DNA of 64,000 bases from Helicobacter canis (GTDB taxonomy: Bacteria > Campylobacterota > Campylobacteria > Campylobacterales > Helicobacteraceae), in assembly GCF_008693005.1 (NCBI RefSeq), contig NZ_VXKE01000012.1:57003-121002 (forward strand), in the 5' to 3' direction. The stretch's first letter is position 1, and each line of letters starts with the position of its first letter. The translations under genes were made by a program, and so were the position numbers. The notes below the pieces were generated by a model. It did not search any database and was not told the origin of the DNA. It saw nothing but the letters and a program-made list of their open reading frames with translations. Below, piece after piece: positions 44,374-52,408 of the stretch.

Positions 44374-44490
44374 ATAGATTTTGTAAAGAGCTAGAATCCA
44401 GTTCAATCATTTAAACTAGTTAGATTTGCTATACTTCCACGCATTTGCACGCATTTGCAAGTATTGCACCATAATTGAGAAGGAGTGATG

Positions 44491-44931
44491 ATGAGTATCA
44501 AAGAGCGGTTACAGGCGGATTTAAAAGAAGCGATGAAAAGTGGGGATACATTTTTGCGCGATTGTGTGCGGCTGCTTAATGCTGCGATTAAGCAAGTCGA
44601 AGTCGATACGCGATCTAGCCTTGATGATAATGCTGTGCTAAAGATTTTAAAAAGCGCGTATAAGCAGCGAGAGGACGCGGCGCAAGCCTATAAGCAAGCA
44701 GGGCGAGCGGATTTGTATGAGCAAGAGAGCAAAGAAATGGAAGTGATTTTACGCTATTTGCCCACCCAGCTTAGTGATGAGCAGCTGCGCCAAAGACTAG
44801 AAGAGATTATCGCGCGCGTGCAAGCTAGCGGGCTAAAAGATTTGGGCAAGGTAATGCAAGAAGCCAAGAGCTTAAGCGATGTCGCCGATGGGCGCAGGAT
44901 CTCCACAATGGCAAAGTCCTTGCTACAATAA
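44491..44931 (+). CDS. GatB/YqeY domain protein
   Basis: A 146-residue YqeY-like protein: MSIKERLQADLKEAMKSGD, then LRDCVRLLNAAIKQVEVD-like helices and ILRYLPTQLSDEQLRQRLEE, the domain also found at the C terminus of GatB, where it contacts tRNA. ATG codons at 44488 and 44491 both fit; the latter is six bases after AAGGAG. Precise function is unknown, probably tRNA-related. Its stop overlaps the start of the CvfB-like gene. Confidence 0.85.
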   Translation: MSIKERLQADLKEAMKSGDTFLRDCVRLLNAAIKQVEVDTRSSLDDNAVLKILKSAYKQREDAAQAYKQAGRADLYEQESKEMEVILRYLPTQLSDEQLRQRLEEIIARVQASGLKDLGKVMQEAKSLSDVADGRRISTMAKSLLQ

Positions 44932-45956
44932 TGCCTGCCACATTTAATACATCTCCCCAAAAAAAGCATAAACCTAAGAATCTAGGCATAACCATAGGGC
45001 AGATAAATCGCCTGCAAATTGCGCGCCTAAGCCCGCACGGCGCATATCTCACACTAGAATCTAGCGCGCGTGAAACACTAGAATCTAAAGTATGCAAAGG
45101 GCTAGATTCTAGTGCTTATCAAAGGCTAGATTCCACCAAATCACCAAAGCTAAAAGCCACGACACCCGCGCTCTATGAAGTGCTACTGCCCAAGAAATTC
45201 TGCCCCGCGCAAGCAAAGATCGGCGATAAAGTGCTAGCCTTTGTCTATACAGATTCGCTTGATCGCCCCGTGGCTACAACTCAAATGCCTTTAGCCCAGT
45301 GTGGTGAAGTGGCATTTCTACGCGTGGTGAGCTATGCTGGCAATGGCGTGTTTTTAGACTTGGGGCTTGATAAAGACATCTTTATGCCTAGTAAAACCCC
45401 TGCAAAGTATCCGCTAGATTCTCGTGTGGCGGTGTATATCACACTTGATAAATCTAGCCGACTCATCGCCAAAAAGGACATACAATCTCATCTCCTACCC
45501 TATCGCACCAAGGGCTATGCGCGGGGCAAAAAGGTCTCTATACTGCCTTTTTCTGTGAGCGATCTAGGTGTGAGCGTGGTGGTGGATTCTCGCTACTATG
45601 GGCTAGTGTATCTGCCCCAAAGCGTGCGTGATAAACAAAAAAGCCCAGAATCCACTTTAGCGGCGATGGGGCTTGGGCTTGGGCTAGAGTCTAGCGCGTT
45701 TATCCATAATGTCCGCAAAGATGGCAAGCTTGATCTCGTGCTGCATAAGCGCGATCGCGCTGATGAGAGTGCGGCAAAGCTTCTGCAAGTGCTGCGCGAT
45801 AATGGCGGCAAGCTCGCGGTGCATTATGACTCTAGCCCAGAATCCACTTTTGCTTTGCTTGGTATGAGCAAAAAGGCTTTAAAGCGCGCATTGAGCGATT
45901 TGCTTGCGCGAAAGCTTATTATCCTAAACCCACAAGTAGGCATAGAGCTTGTGTAG
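44931..45956 (+). CDS. CvfB-like S1 RNA-binding protein
   Basis: A 341-residue protein with S1-type domains and a C-terminal winged helix, in the CvfB arrangement: VAFLRVVSYAGNGVFLDLGL, KDIFMPSKTPAKYPLDSRVA, LLPYRTKGYARGKKV and the final GMSKKALKRALSDLLARKLI. In the first S1 domain, after GAYLTLES, about 35 residues are inserted (LESK...LDSS...LDST) from consecutive CTAGAATC words. RNA-binding regulators of this family affect virulence-factor expression in other bacteria; here the target is unknown. Confidence 0.83.
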   Translation: MPATFNTSPQKKHKPKNLGITIGQINRLQIARLSPHGAYLTLESSARETLESKVCKGLDSSAYQRLDSTKSPKLKATTPALYEVLLPKKFCPAQAKIGDKVLAFVYTDSLDRPVATTQMPLAQCGEVAFLRVVSYAGNGVFLDLGLDKDIFMPSKTPAKYPLDSRVAVYITLDKSSRLIAKKDIQSHLLPYRTKGYARGKKVSILPFSVSDLGVSVVVDSRYYGLVYLPQSVRDKQKSPESTLAAMGLGLGLESSAFIHNVRKDGKLDLVLHKRDRADESAAKLLQVLRDNGGKLAVHYDSSPESTFALLGMSKKALKRALSDLLARKLIILNPQVGIELV

Positions 45957-46025
45957 CTTACGCAATAAATGCGCGTTACAAATTTTCGCTAGTATGTGGG
46001 CTTATTTTATTGATAGGAGCGTTGT

Positions 46026-46769
46026 ATGAAATTTAGTGGGAAAAATGTTTTAGTTACAGGCGCATCGCGTGGGATTGGCGCAGAGATTGCTAGAGTGCTA
46101 GCAGGCTATGGGCTAAAGGTGTGGATCAACTACCGCTCCAAGCCAGAAATTGCTGACGCACTCAAAGCCGAGATAGAATCCAGTGGCGGCAAGGCAGCGG
46201 TCGTGGAGTTTGATGTAACCGATGAAGAAGCCTTTGTGCGTGGGCTTCAAGCGATTGTGCAAAGTGATGGCGAGCTAAGCTATATTGTCAATAATGCTGG
46301 TATCACCAACGACAAGCTTGCTTTGCGTATGAAGACAGAGGATTTTACAAAGGTGCTTGATGCAAATCTACTCTCTTGCTTTATCGGCTGCCGAGAAGGG
46401 CTAAAGCTTATGAGTAAGCAACGATTTGGCGCGGTGGTCAATATCGCTTCTATCGTGGGCGAGCGTGGGAATATGGGGCAGACAAACTACGCTGCAAGCA
46501 AGGGCGGTGTGATCGCTATGAGTAAGAGCTTCGCCTATGAGGGAGCTGCACGCAATGTGCGCTTTAATTGCATTACTCCGGGCTTTATCCAAACAGATAT
46601 GACAGAAGCTCTAAGCCAAGAAGTAAAAGAGCAGTATCAAAAGACCATACCACTAGGGCGTTTGGGGCAGAGTGCTGAGGTAGCTGAAGCGGTGGCATTT
46701 CTACTAAGTGATGGTGCGAGCTATATCACAGGCGAAGTGCTTAAGGTCAATGGCGGCTTGTATATGTAA
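46026..46769 (+). CDS. fabG: 3-oxoacyl-ACP reductase
   Basis: NADPH-dependent reduction of 3-oxoacyl-ACP in fatty-acid elongation. Length is 247 residues. Rossmann motif TGASRGIGAEIARVL (about 11-25), NNAG at ~90, catalytic Ser in VNIASIVGERGN and YAASKGG for the Tyr/Lys pair, and the end SYITGEVLKVNGGLYM. It starts the fabG-acpP-fabF-accA series. Confidence 0.96.
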   Translation: MKFSGKNVLVTGASRGIGAEIARVLAGYGLKVWINYRSKPEIADALKAEIESSGGKAAVVEFDVTDEEAFVRGLQAIVQSDGELSYIVNNAGITNDKLALRMKTEDFTKVLDANLLSCFIGCREGLKLMSKQRFGAVVNIASIVGERGNMGQTNYAASKGGVIAMSKSFAYEGAARNVRFNCITPGFIQTDMTEALSQEVKEQYQKTIPLGRLGQSAEVAEAVAFLLSDGASYITGEVLKVNGGLYM

Positions 46770-46843
46770 TATATATTTAAGGTAATTTCTAAAATTTTTT
46801 TGTTAGAATCCCAAATTCTAAACACACTTGTAAGGAGTATCGT

Positions 46844-47074
46844 ATGGCATTGTTTGATGAGATCAAGGAAGTAATCGTAAAAGAGCTTAGTGTAGAAGCA
46901 GATAAAGTTACCCCAGAGGCAGAGTTTGTAAAAGATCTTAATGCAGATTCTCTTGATGTTGTAGAGCTTATTATGGCACTTGAAGAGAAGTTTGGCGTAA
47001 ATATCCCAGATGAAGAAGCAAACAAAATCCAAAAAGTCGGCGATGTCGTAGCATTTATCGAAGCAAATAAATAG
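46844..47074 (+). CDS. acpP: Acyl carrier protein
   Basis: A 76-residue ACP with the phosphopantetheine site D-S-L in [20 protein letters not shown] (Ser at about 37). The ribosome-binding site TAAGGAGTATCGT is strong and a TAGAAT -10-like box lies at 46804-46809, so it probably also has its own promoter. It is the carrier for the neighbouring FabG and FabF. Confidence 0.97.
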   Translation: MALFDEIKEVIVKELSVEADKVTPEAEFVKDLNADSLDVVELIMALEEKFGVNIPDEEANKIQKVGDVVAFIEANK

Positions 47075-47171
47075 CCATTTTGCGCGCGGCTAGCGTCTTT
47101 CTATGACTTATGCCGCGGAGCTTGCAGGGTCTGTGGGATCTTGCGTGGAAGTTTGATGATGAAGGAGTGAT

Positions 47172-48410
47172 ATGCGTCGTGTAGTCGTTACGGGCATTGG
47201 TATGATTAACGCAGTTGGACTCAATAGGGAGGATTCTTTTTCTGCGATTGTTGAGGGCAAATGCGGCATAAAGAAAATAGCTTCCTTTGATGCTAGCGAC
47301 TTCCCTGTCTCTATAGCAGGGGAGATTGTGGGCTTTAATCCCGAGGAAGTCCTAAGTCCAAAAGATGTGAAAAAAGCGGATAGATTTATCCAGCTAGGAC
47401 TCAAAGCTAGCAAAGAAGCGATGAGTGATAGTGGCTTGCTAGGGAGCGATGGGCGTTGCGCTGAAGAGCTTGGCGATCGCTTTGGCGTGAGCTCTGGTGC
47501 TGGGATTGGCGGCTTGATAAATATTGAAAAAAACTCTATCACTTGCTTTGACAAGGGACCTAGGAGAATCACGCCATTTTTCATACCAAGTGCGCTTGTG
47601 AATATGCTAGGTGGTTTTACTTCCATAGAGTTTGGCATTAGGGGTCCAAATCTTGCTAGTGTTACTGCTTGTGCAGCCGGCACACACGCTATCATAGAAG
47701 CAGCCAAGACAATTATGCTAAATGGCGCAGATGCGATGCTAGTCATCGGCGCAGAATCGACCATTTGCCCTGTGGGCATTGGGGGCTTTGCCGCGATGAA
47801 AGCACTATCTGAGCGCAATGATGAGCCGCAGAAGGCTTCTCGCCCATTTGATAAGGACCGCAGCGGGTTTGTTATGGGTGAGGGTGCTGGTGCGCTTGTT
47901 TTGGAAGAGTATGAGCACGCCAAAGCGCGCGGAGCGACAATATATGCAGAAGTTGCCGGATTTGGTGAGAGCGGTGATGCTAACCATATCACCACGCCTG
48001 CTCCAGAGGGCGAGGGTGCCGCGCGTGCGATGAAAGCCGCGCTTGCTATGGCAGATGTTAAGGTAGATTATGTCAATGCACACGGCACTAGCACGGCGTA
48101 TAATGATCTTTTTGAGACAATGGCACTGAAGAAGGTCTTTGGTGGGAAAGATAATGTCCCGCCTGTTAGCTCGACAAAGGGACAGATCGGGCACTGCTTA
48201 GGTGCTGCTGGGGCGATTGAAGCGGTGATTTCTATAATGGCTATGCGAGCTGGCGTTCTCCCCCCTACGATTAACCAAGAGCATAGCGACCCAGAATGTG
48301 ATCTTGACTATATTCCAAATACTGCTAGAAATGCACAAATCAACGCCGTGATGAGCAATTCATTCGGCTTTGGCGGCACTAATGGCGTGATTATCTTTAA
48401 GAAGATTTAG
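47172..48410 (+). CDS. fabF: 3-oxoacyl-ACP synthase II
   Basis: Condenses malonyl-ACP with acyl-ACP in chain elongation. At 412 residues it has normal length. Catalytic Cys in SVTACAAGTHAI (about 164), His in VNAHGTSTAYND and second His in GQIGHCLGAAGAIEAV, and the end MSNSFGFGGTNGVIIF. It follows acpP by about 100 bp. Confidence 0.97.
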   Translation: MRRVVVTGIGMINAVGLNREDSFSAIVEGKCGIKKIASFDASDFPVSIAGEIVGFNPEEVLSPKDVKKADRFIQLGLKASKEAMSDSGLLGSDGRCAEELGDRFGVSSGAGIGGLINIEKNSITCFDKGPRRITPFFIPSALVNMLGGFTSIEFGIRGPNLASVTACAAGTHAIIEAAKTIMLNGADAMLVIGAESTICPVGIGGFAAMKALSERNDEPQKASRPFDKDRSGFVMGEGAGALVLEEYEHAKARGATIYAEVAGFGESGDANHITTPAPEGEGAARAMKAALAMADVKVDYVNAHGTSTAYNDLFETMALKKVFGGKDNVPPVSSTKGQIGHCLGAAGAIEAVISIMAMRAGVLPPTINQEHSDPECDLDYIPNTARNAQINAVMSNSFGFGGTNGVIIFKKI

Positions 48411-48449
48411 CGAGCGCATAAGGGCAGAAGTGCGTAGAATGGAGTGGCA

Positions 48450-49379
48450 ATGGCGACTTGTTTAGATTTTGAAAAACAGCTTAAGAGTATTCAAGATGAC
48501 ATTGAGCTAGCTTCTATGCGCGGAGATACTGCGGCTAAAGAGATTTTGCAAAAAGACTTAGAAAAAGAGCTTAAAAAAGTTTATGGCAATATGAGCGACT
48601 ACCAAAAGCTCCAGCTTGCCCGCCACCCAGATCGACCTTACGCGCTTGATTATATCGAGCTACTTCTCAAAGATGCGTATGAGATTTGCGGGGATAGGCA
48701 TTTCCGCGATGATAAAGCGATCGTGTGTATGATAGGCAAGATTGATGAGCAGCCTGTGCTGGTCATTGGCGAAGAAAAGGGCAGGGGCACAAAGAACAAA
48801 ATCACTAGAAATTTTGGTATGCCAAACCCAGAGGGCTATCGCAAGGCACTCAAAGCCGCAAAGCTTGCAGAGAAGTTTAAACTCCCTATACTTATGCTTG
48901 TTGATACTGCTGGCGCGTATCCGGGGATCGGCGCAGAAGAGCGGGGGCAGAGTGAAGCTATCGCAAAGAATCTCCAAGAGTTTGCAGCTTTGCGCACGCC
49001 TACGATTTCTGTCGTCATAGGTGAGGGGGGCAGTGGTGGCGCGCTTGCTATCGCTGTGGCTGATAGGCTTGCTATGATGCAGTATTCTATCTTTAGCGTG
49101 ATTTCTCCCGAGGGTTGTGCGGCGATTTTGTGGAATGACCCTGCTAAAATCGAGTCCGCGACAAAGGCGATGAAAATCACCCCTGATGAGCTGAAAAAAG
49201 CCCAGCTGATCGATGATATTATCCCAGAGCCACTAAGTGGGGCACATAGAGATAGAGAGAGTGCGGCACAAGCGATTAAAGAGTATTTCCTAGCGAGCTT
49301 AAGCGAGATTCTAAAAGACAAAGACTATTTACAAAAACGCTATGATAAGATTATGCGCTACGGAGCTTTTAGCGAGTAG
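48450..49379 (+). CDS. accA: Acetyl-CoA carboxylase carboxyltransferase alpha subunit
   Basis: Transfers carboxyl from biotin to acetyl-CoA with AccD, giving malonyl-CoA. About 309 residues. I prefer ATG 48450 over the GTG at 48444 because GGAG lies close upstream and the protein then begins [11 protein letters not shown], as in relatives. Blocks: [47 protein letters not shown]. The first silent ATP-grasp cassette begins about 10 bp after the stop. Confidence 0.95.
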   Translation: MATCLDFEKQLKSIQDDIELASMRGDTAAKEILQKDLEKELKKVYGNMSDYQKLQLARHPDRPYALDYIELLLKDAYEICGDRHFRDDKAIVCMIGKIDEQPVLVIGEEKGRGTKNKITRNFGMPNPEGYRKALKAAKLAEKFKLPILMLVDTAGAYPGIGAEERGQSEAIAKNLQEFAALRTPTISVVIGEGGSGGALAIAVADRLAMMQYSIFSVISPEGCAAILWNDPAKIESATKAMKITPDELKKAQLIDDIIPEPLSGAHRDRESAAQAIKEYFLASLSEILKDKDYLQKRYDKIMRYGAFSE

Positions 49380-49387
49380 CTTTCTAC

Positions 49388-49500
49388 CCCCACCTTGCAA
49401 ATAACGATTTTCATAACAAAATTGCCCAAAACCTAGAATCCTATAAAGCCCCAATAGACTATAAATGCCACATATTTAATGGCACATTGAGTCATATAGA
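49388..49500 (+). repeat. Inverted repeat 1, left arm (113 bp)
   Basis: Matches 50100-50212 in opposite orientation with 3 differences. It contains the block beginning AATAACGATTTTCATAACAA that opens every cassette. Confidence 0.9.
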
Positions 49501-49804
49501 AGTGATTAGAGGGCGGTTTGTCCATCAAGAAGAAATCGCCCTAGATGAGCAGTGGCAAAAGCTCCCATTTGACTATGAAAAAAGAGCTACCGCACTCCCG
49601 CCACCGCCAAAAGACCTACCCACTATGAAGCAAATCGCTTCGCTATTATCGCAGCCTTTTGCGTATGTGCGTGTGGATTTGTATGAGATAGATTCTGCGA
49701 TATTTTTTGGAGAGATGACATTTACCCCTGCTTGCGGGACAGATAAATTTAGCCCACAAGAGTGGGATCATATCCTTGGCGATCGCTGGAAAATGCACGC
49801 GTGA
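49388..49804 (+). pseudogene. Silent C-terminal cassette 1 of ATP-grasp (TupA-like) gene
   Basis: An open frame from the repeat edge (HLANNDFHNKIAQNLESYKA) through WQKLPFDYEKRA, FAYVRVDLYEID and GEMTFTPACGTDKFSPQEWD. It corresponds to the C-terminal ~130 residues of the protein encoded at 52409-53629 but differs in sequence. There is no N-terminal part, no start codon with a ribosome-binding site, and no obvious promoter, so it looks like a donor cassette. It ends tail-to-tail against cassette 2 with no gap. Confidence 0.8.
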
Positions 49805-50212
49805 TTAGACCCACAAATCCCCTAAATTCCTATCCCACTGCTTAGGCGAGAATCTATCCGTGCCACCTGTGGGCGTGAAAGTAATCTCACCCACGATAAT
49901 TTGCTTATCAATTTCGTATAAATCAACCCGCACATAAGAAAACTTGCCAGCGAGTGCTGTGGCTATTTTTTGCATTAAGGCTAAATTATGTGGCTTTGGT
50001 GGGATATGCGTGGCTTTTTTGTCATAGTCAAAGGGCATTTTCTCCCAAGTGGGACTCATAGCGATTTCAGTTTGATTGGTGAATTTATCAATAATTGCAT
50101 CTATATGACTCAATGTGCCATTAAACATATGGCATTTATAGTCTGTTGGGGCTTTATAGGATTCTAGGTTTTGGGCAATTTTGTTATGAAAATCGTTATT
50201 TGCAAGGTGGGG
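49805..50212 (-). pseudogene. Silent C-terminal cassette 2
   Basis: Same layout as cassette 1 on the opposite strand: the opening repeat NNDFHNKIAQNLESYKAP, then WEKMPFDYDKKATHIPPKPH, FSYVRVDLYEIDKQI and GEITFTPTGGTDRFSPKQWD ending GDLWV. It is closer to the expressed gene than to cassette 1. No N-terminal domain and no ribosome-binding site. The RelE-like toxin lies upstream beyond the repeat. Confidence 0.8.
50100..50212 (-). repeat. Inverted repeat 1, right arm (113 bp)
   Basis: Partner of 49388-49500; 110 of 113 positions agree on my reading. The 599-bp spacer between the arms carries the variable parts of cassettes 1 and 2. Confidence 0.9.
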
Positions 50213-50283
50213 AATGATTTTTAAAAAGAGACCTAAGCTTTAAGTTTTTGCAGGTTTAGTAACGCCAAGTCGCGCACTATGGT

Positions 50284-50565
50284 TTAATATGCGTTTTCTC
50301 TCGTGGTGATTTCGATAATCTCAAGTGTGAGCTGCTGAGATTTGACATCGCCTATTATGCGGTATTTCCCCACACGCCACCGCCAAAGATTGCCCATAGA
50401 TTTATACCGCCCCTGAAGTTTCGCGCAGTTGGGCAGGGTCGTTGGGTTTGGAGACTCTTGCAAATGCGTATCGATGAAAAGCCGCACCAAGTGTATCCCG
50501 TGTGGATCGCCCTTATACTGCTTAGCTAGGAACTTTTCCGCTTTATTTGTTAGTAGAATCTGCAT
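50284..50565 (-). CDS. RelE/ParE-like toxin
   Basis: A 93-residue protein in the RelE fold: MQILLTNKAEKFLAKQ, LKGRY-like AKLQGRYKSMGNLWRWRVGK, and YRIIGDVKSQQLTLEIIEIT. I place the start at 50565, overlapping the antitoxin end. It would cleave mRNA at the ribosome or inhibit growth when free of its antitoxin. The module lies between cassette pairs 1/2 and 3/4 and may stabilise this repeat-rich locus. Confidence 0.82.
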   Translation of the reverse strand: MQILLTNKAEKFLAKQYKGDPHGIHLVRLFIDTHLQESPNPTTLPNCAKLQGRYKSMGNLWRWRVGKYRIIGDVKSQQLTLEIIEITTRENAY

Positions 50566-50785
50566 AGCCCTGCCCATTTACTAAAGTTTCTAGCTCATCG
50601 CGCAAGCGATCTTGCTGCTCTTTAGGCATCGCGGCAAAGTCGTTTGCAATCTGTCGCATAGCCTTTGACTCACTAAGCTTGTGGCACGCAGGCTTCTCCA
50701 CCTTGCACTTGGCGTTGATCGCCTTTGTAAATGCTTTCATACTTGGCAGAAACTCTTCTTTGACATTCTCTACGATGATAGTCAT
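50543..50785 (-). CDS. Antitoxin of RelE-like module
   Basis: An 80-residue charged helical protein encoded upstream of and overlapping the toxin, the usual antitoxin position. Its first nine bases (Met-Thr-Ile), ribosome-binding site and promoter region belong to inverted repeat 2, so its expression signals are identical to those of the antitoxin at 51886-52086, although the proteins differ beyond that point. Confidence 0.7.
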   Translation of the reverse strand: MTIIVENVKEEFLPSMKAFTKAINAKCKVEKPACHKLSESKAMRQIANDFAAMPKEQQDRLRDELETLVNGQGYADSTNK

Positions 50786-51017
50786 TGTCGCTCCTTTGTT
50801 TTGGTGGATTATACACTAGAATCTATAAGTGATTGGATAGATTTCCCCCACCTTGCAAATAACGATTTTCATAACAAAATTGCCCAGCAAAAGGGCTTAG
50901 ATTCTAGCTCTGCAAAGGTGGATTCTAGGTATGTAGCGGATTCTACCTCGCCCCAGCCCCTAGAATCCACCTTTGCCTACAAAGCCCCTGATGATTATAA
51001 GTTCCATTGCTTTGGGG
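50777..51017 (+). repeat. Inverted repeat 2, left arm (241 bp, perfect)
   Basis: Base-by-base comparison shows identity with the reverse complement of 51654-51894 over all 241 positions. It spans the antitoxin start, its promoter region, and the first part of cassette 3. Confidence 0.95.
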
Positions 51018-51331
51018 GGCAAATCTTTATCCAAGTCGATACAGAGCGATTCACTAGCCACACACGCACAATGTTTGATACAGAGTGGAATGCACTAGAA
51101 GTGGTGTATTACTACCCGCTGCCAAGCACCACCCCAACAAAGCCGCAAAATCTCCCCACTATGCTTGATATAGCTAGACTACTAAGCAAAAGTTGTAGTT
51201 TCGTGCGCGTGGATTTGTATAGTATTTGTGGGGCGATTATTGTGGGCGAGCTTACGATGACTCCAGAGGGCGGCACAGGACATTTTACCCCAAATGAGTG
51301 GGATAAAAAATTAGGCGATTTATGGCACTAG
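50846..51331 (+). pseudogene. Silent C-terminal cassette 3
   Basis: Opens with NNDFHNKIAQQKGLDSSSAK, then FAYKAPDDYKFHCFGGQIFI, a divergent middle, SCSFVRVDLYSICGAIIVGE and LTMTPEGGTGHFTPNEWDKK, ending GDLWH. The open frame continues upstream through the antitoxin promoter but has no plausible start there. It ends overlapping cassette 4 by four bases, tail to tail. Confidence 0.78.
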
Positions 51332-51825
51332 CGCGCTATCTCCCAAAACTCCCCCAAAGCCTTATCAAACTCCCTAGGCGAGATTGGTAGCACTCCGCCA
51401 CCGGGCGTGAAAGTCAGCTCGCCTATGTGTAAAATCCTATTTTCTTGCAAGTAAAAATCGCAGCGCAAATATCCCAAATCATCAAAAAGTCGCTTGCTTA
51501 TCTCAAGCATTAGAGGCAGCACGCTTGGTTTCTCTATCGCTCTTTGCGCAAAATCGTAGGTGATCTTTACTTCAAGCGGATTCCAGCTTTCATCAAAAAA
51601 TGTGCAGCGCGTATTGCTCCCGCGATCGATAATCGTTTCAGAAAACACCCTATCCCCAAAGCAATGGAACTTATAATCATCAGGGGCTTTGTAGGCAAAG
51701 GTGGATTCTAGGGGCTGGGGCGAGGTAGAATCCGCTACATACCTAGAATCCACCTTTGCAGAGCTAGAATCTAAGCCCTTTTGCTGGGCAATTTTGTTAT
51801 GAAAATCGTTATTTGCAAGGTGGGG
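51328..51825 (-). pseudogene. Silent C-terminal cassette 4
   Basis: Shares its first part with cassette 3 through inverted repeat 2, then differs: VFSETIIDRGSNTRCTFFDE, WNPLEVKITYDFAQRA, LGYLRCDFYLQENRILHIGE and LTFTPGGGVLPISPREFDKA. It is the most diverged of the five C-termini. No start or ribosome-binding site of its own; silent donor by inference. Confidence 0.75.
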
Positions 51826-51894
51826 GAAATCTATCCAATCACTTATAGATTCTAGTGTATAATCCACCAAAACAAAGGAGCGACAATGACTATC
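51654..51894 (-). repeat. Inverted repeat 2, right arm (241 bp, perfect)
   Basis: Partner of 50777-51017. The 636-bp spacer (51018-51653) holds only the variable parts of cassettes 3 and 4, so inversion between the arms would exchange them. Confidence 0.95.
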
Positions 51895-52086
51895 CACATC
51901 ACCGCCAAAAATGCCAGCAAAGACTTCACCAACGCCCTAAAAAGCCTAGCCAAGCTAGCAAATGTCAAGCTCACCATACAAAAAGAGCCAAGCGAAGAGC
52001 TTTTGCGCAGTGTGAGAGCTGTGAAAAATGGCAGGGTAGAGAAGTTTAAAGACTTTGCAAGCTACAAAAAGGCTATGGATTCTTAG
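51886..52086 (+). CDS. Antitoxin of YafQ-like module (RelB/DinJ-type)
   Basis: A 66-residue protein starting at 51886 after AAAGGAGCGACA (inside inverted repeat 2). It contains KNASKDFTNALKSLAKLANV and a C-terminal FKDFASYKKAMDS toxin-binding-like tail. It directly precedes the toxin gene with no gap. Confidence 0.75.
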   Translation: MTIHITAKNASKDFTNALKSLAKLANVKLTIQKEPSEELLRSVRAVKNGRVEKFKDFASYKKAMDS

Positions 52087-52359
52087 ATGTTTGAAATCCA
52101 CACTACTGCCAAATACAAAAAACAGCGCAAGAAACTAAGCCAAGATGATAGAGATTTGCTTGATGGCGTGATTTACACGCTTGCAAGTGGGGAGAGCCTA
52201 GAGCCAAAGCACAGAGATCATAAACTCACAGGCGAGCTAAAGGGCTTCCGCGAGTGCCATATCAAGCCAGATTTGCTACTCATCTATGCCAAAAATCGCA
52301 ACGCCCTTATACTCACTTGCGTAGAAGTAGGCTCGCATAGCGAGCTGTTTAAAGGCTAG
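52087..52359 (+). CDS. YafQ-family mRNA interferase toxin
   Basis: A 90-residue YafQ-like toxin: FEIHTTAKYKKQRKKLSQDD, LEPKHRDHKLTGELKGFREC and HIKPDLLLIYAKNRNALILT. The histidine/aspartate set (KHRDH, ECHIKPD) is the known catalytic arrangement of YafQ. It cleaves mRNA on ribosomes. The pair flanks the ATP-grasp cassettes on the right. Confidence 0.87.
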   Translation: MFEIHTTAKYKKQRKKLSQDDRDLLDGVIYTLASGESLEPKHRDHKLTGELKGFRECHIKPDLLLIYAKNRNALILTCVEVGSHSELFKG

Positions 52360-52408
52360 ATTCTAGCTTTGCCTTCTCTGCTTTTGCCCCTTGCCTTTAC
52401 TTATTGCC

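Noticed and set aside
47108..47995. A 295-codon minus-strand frame opposite fabF
   Set aside because: Antisense shadow of a clear fabF gene; Ser/Pro/Ala-rich composition typical of the complementary frame, with no start signals.
50681..50845. N-terminal extension of cassette 3 reading through the antitoxin gene on the opposite strand
   Set aside because: The extension is the antisense of the antitoxin and its promoter; no start signal. The cassette homology starts only at the junction block.
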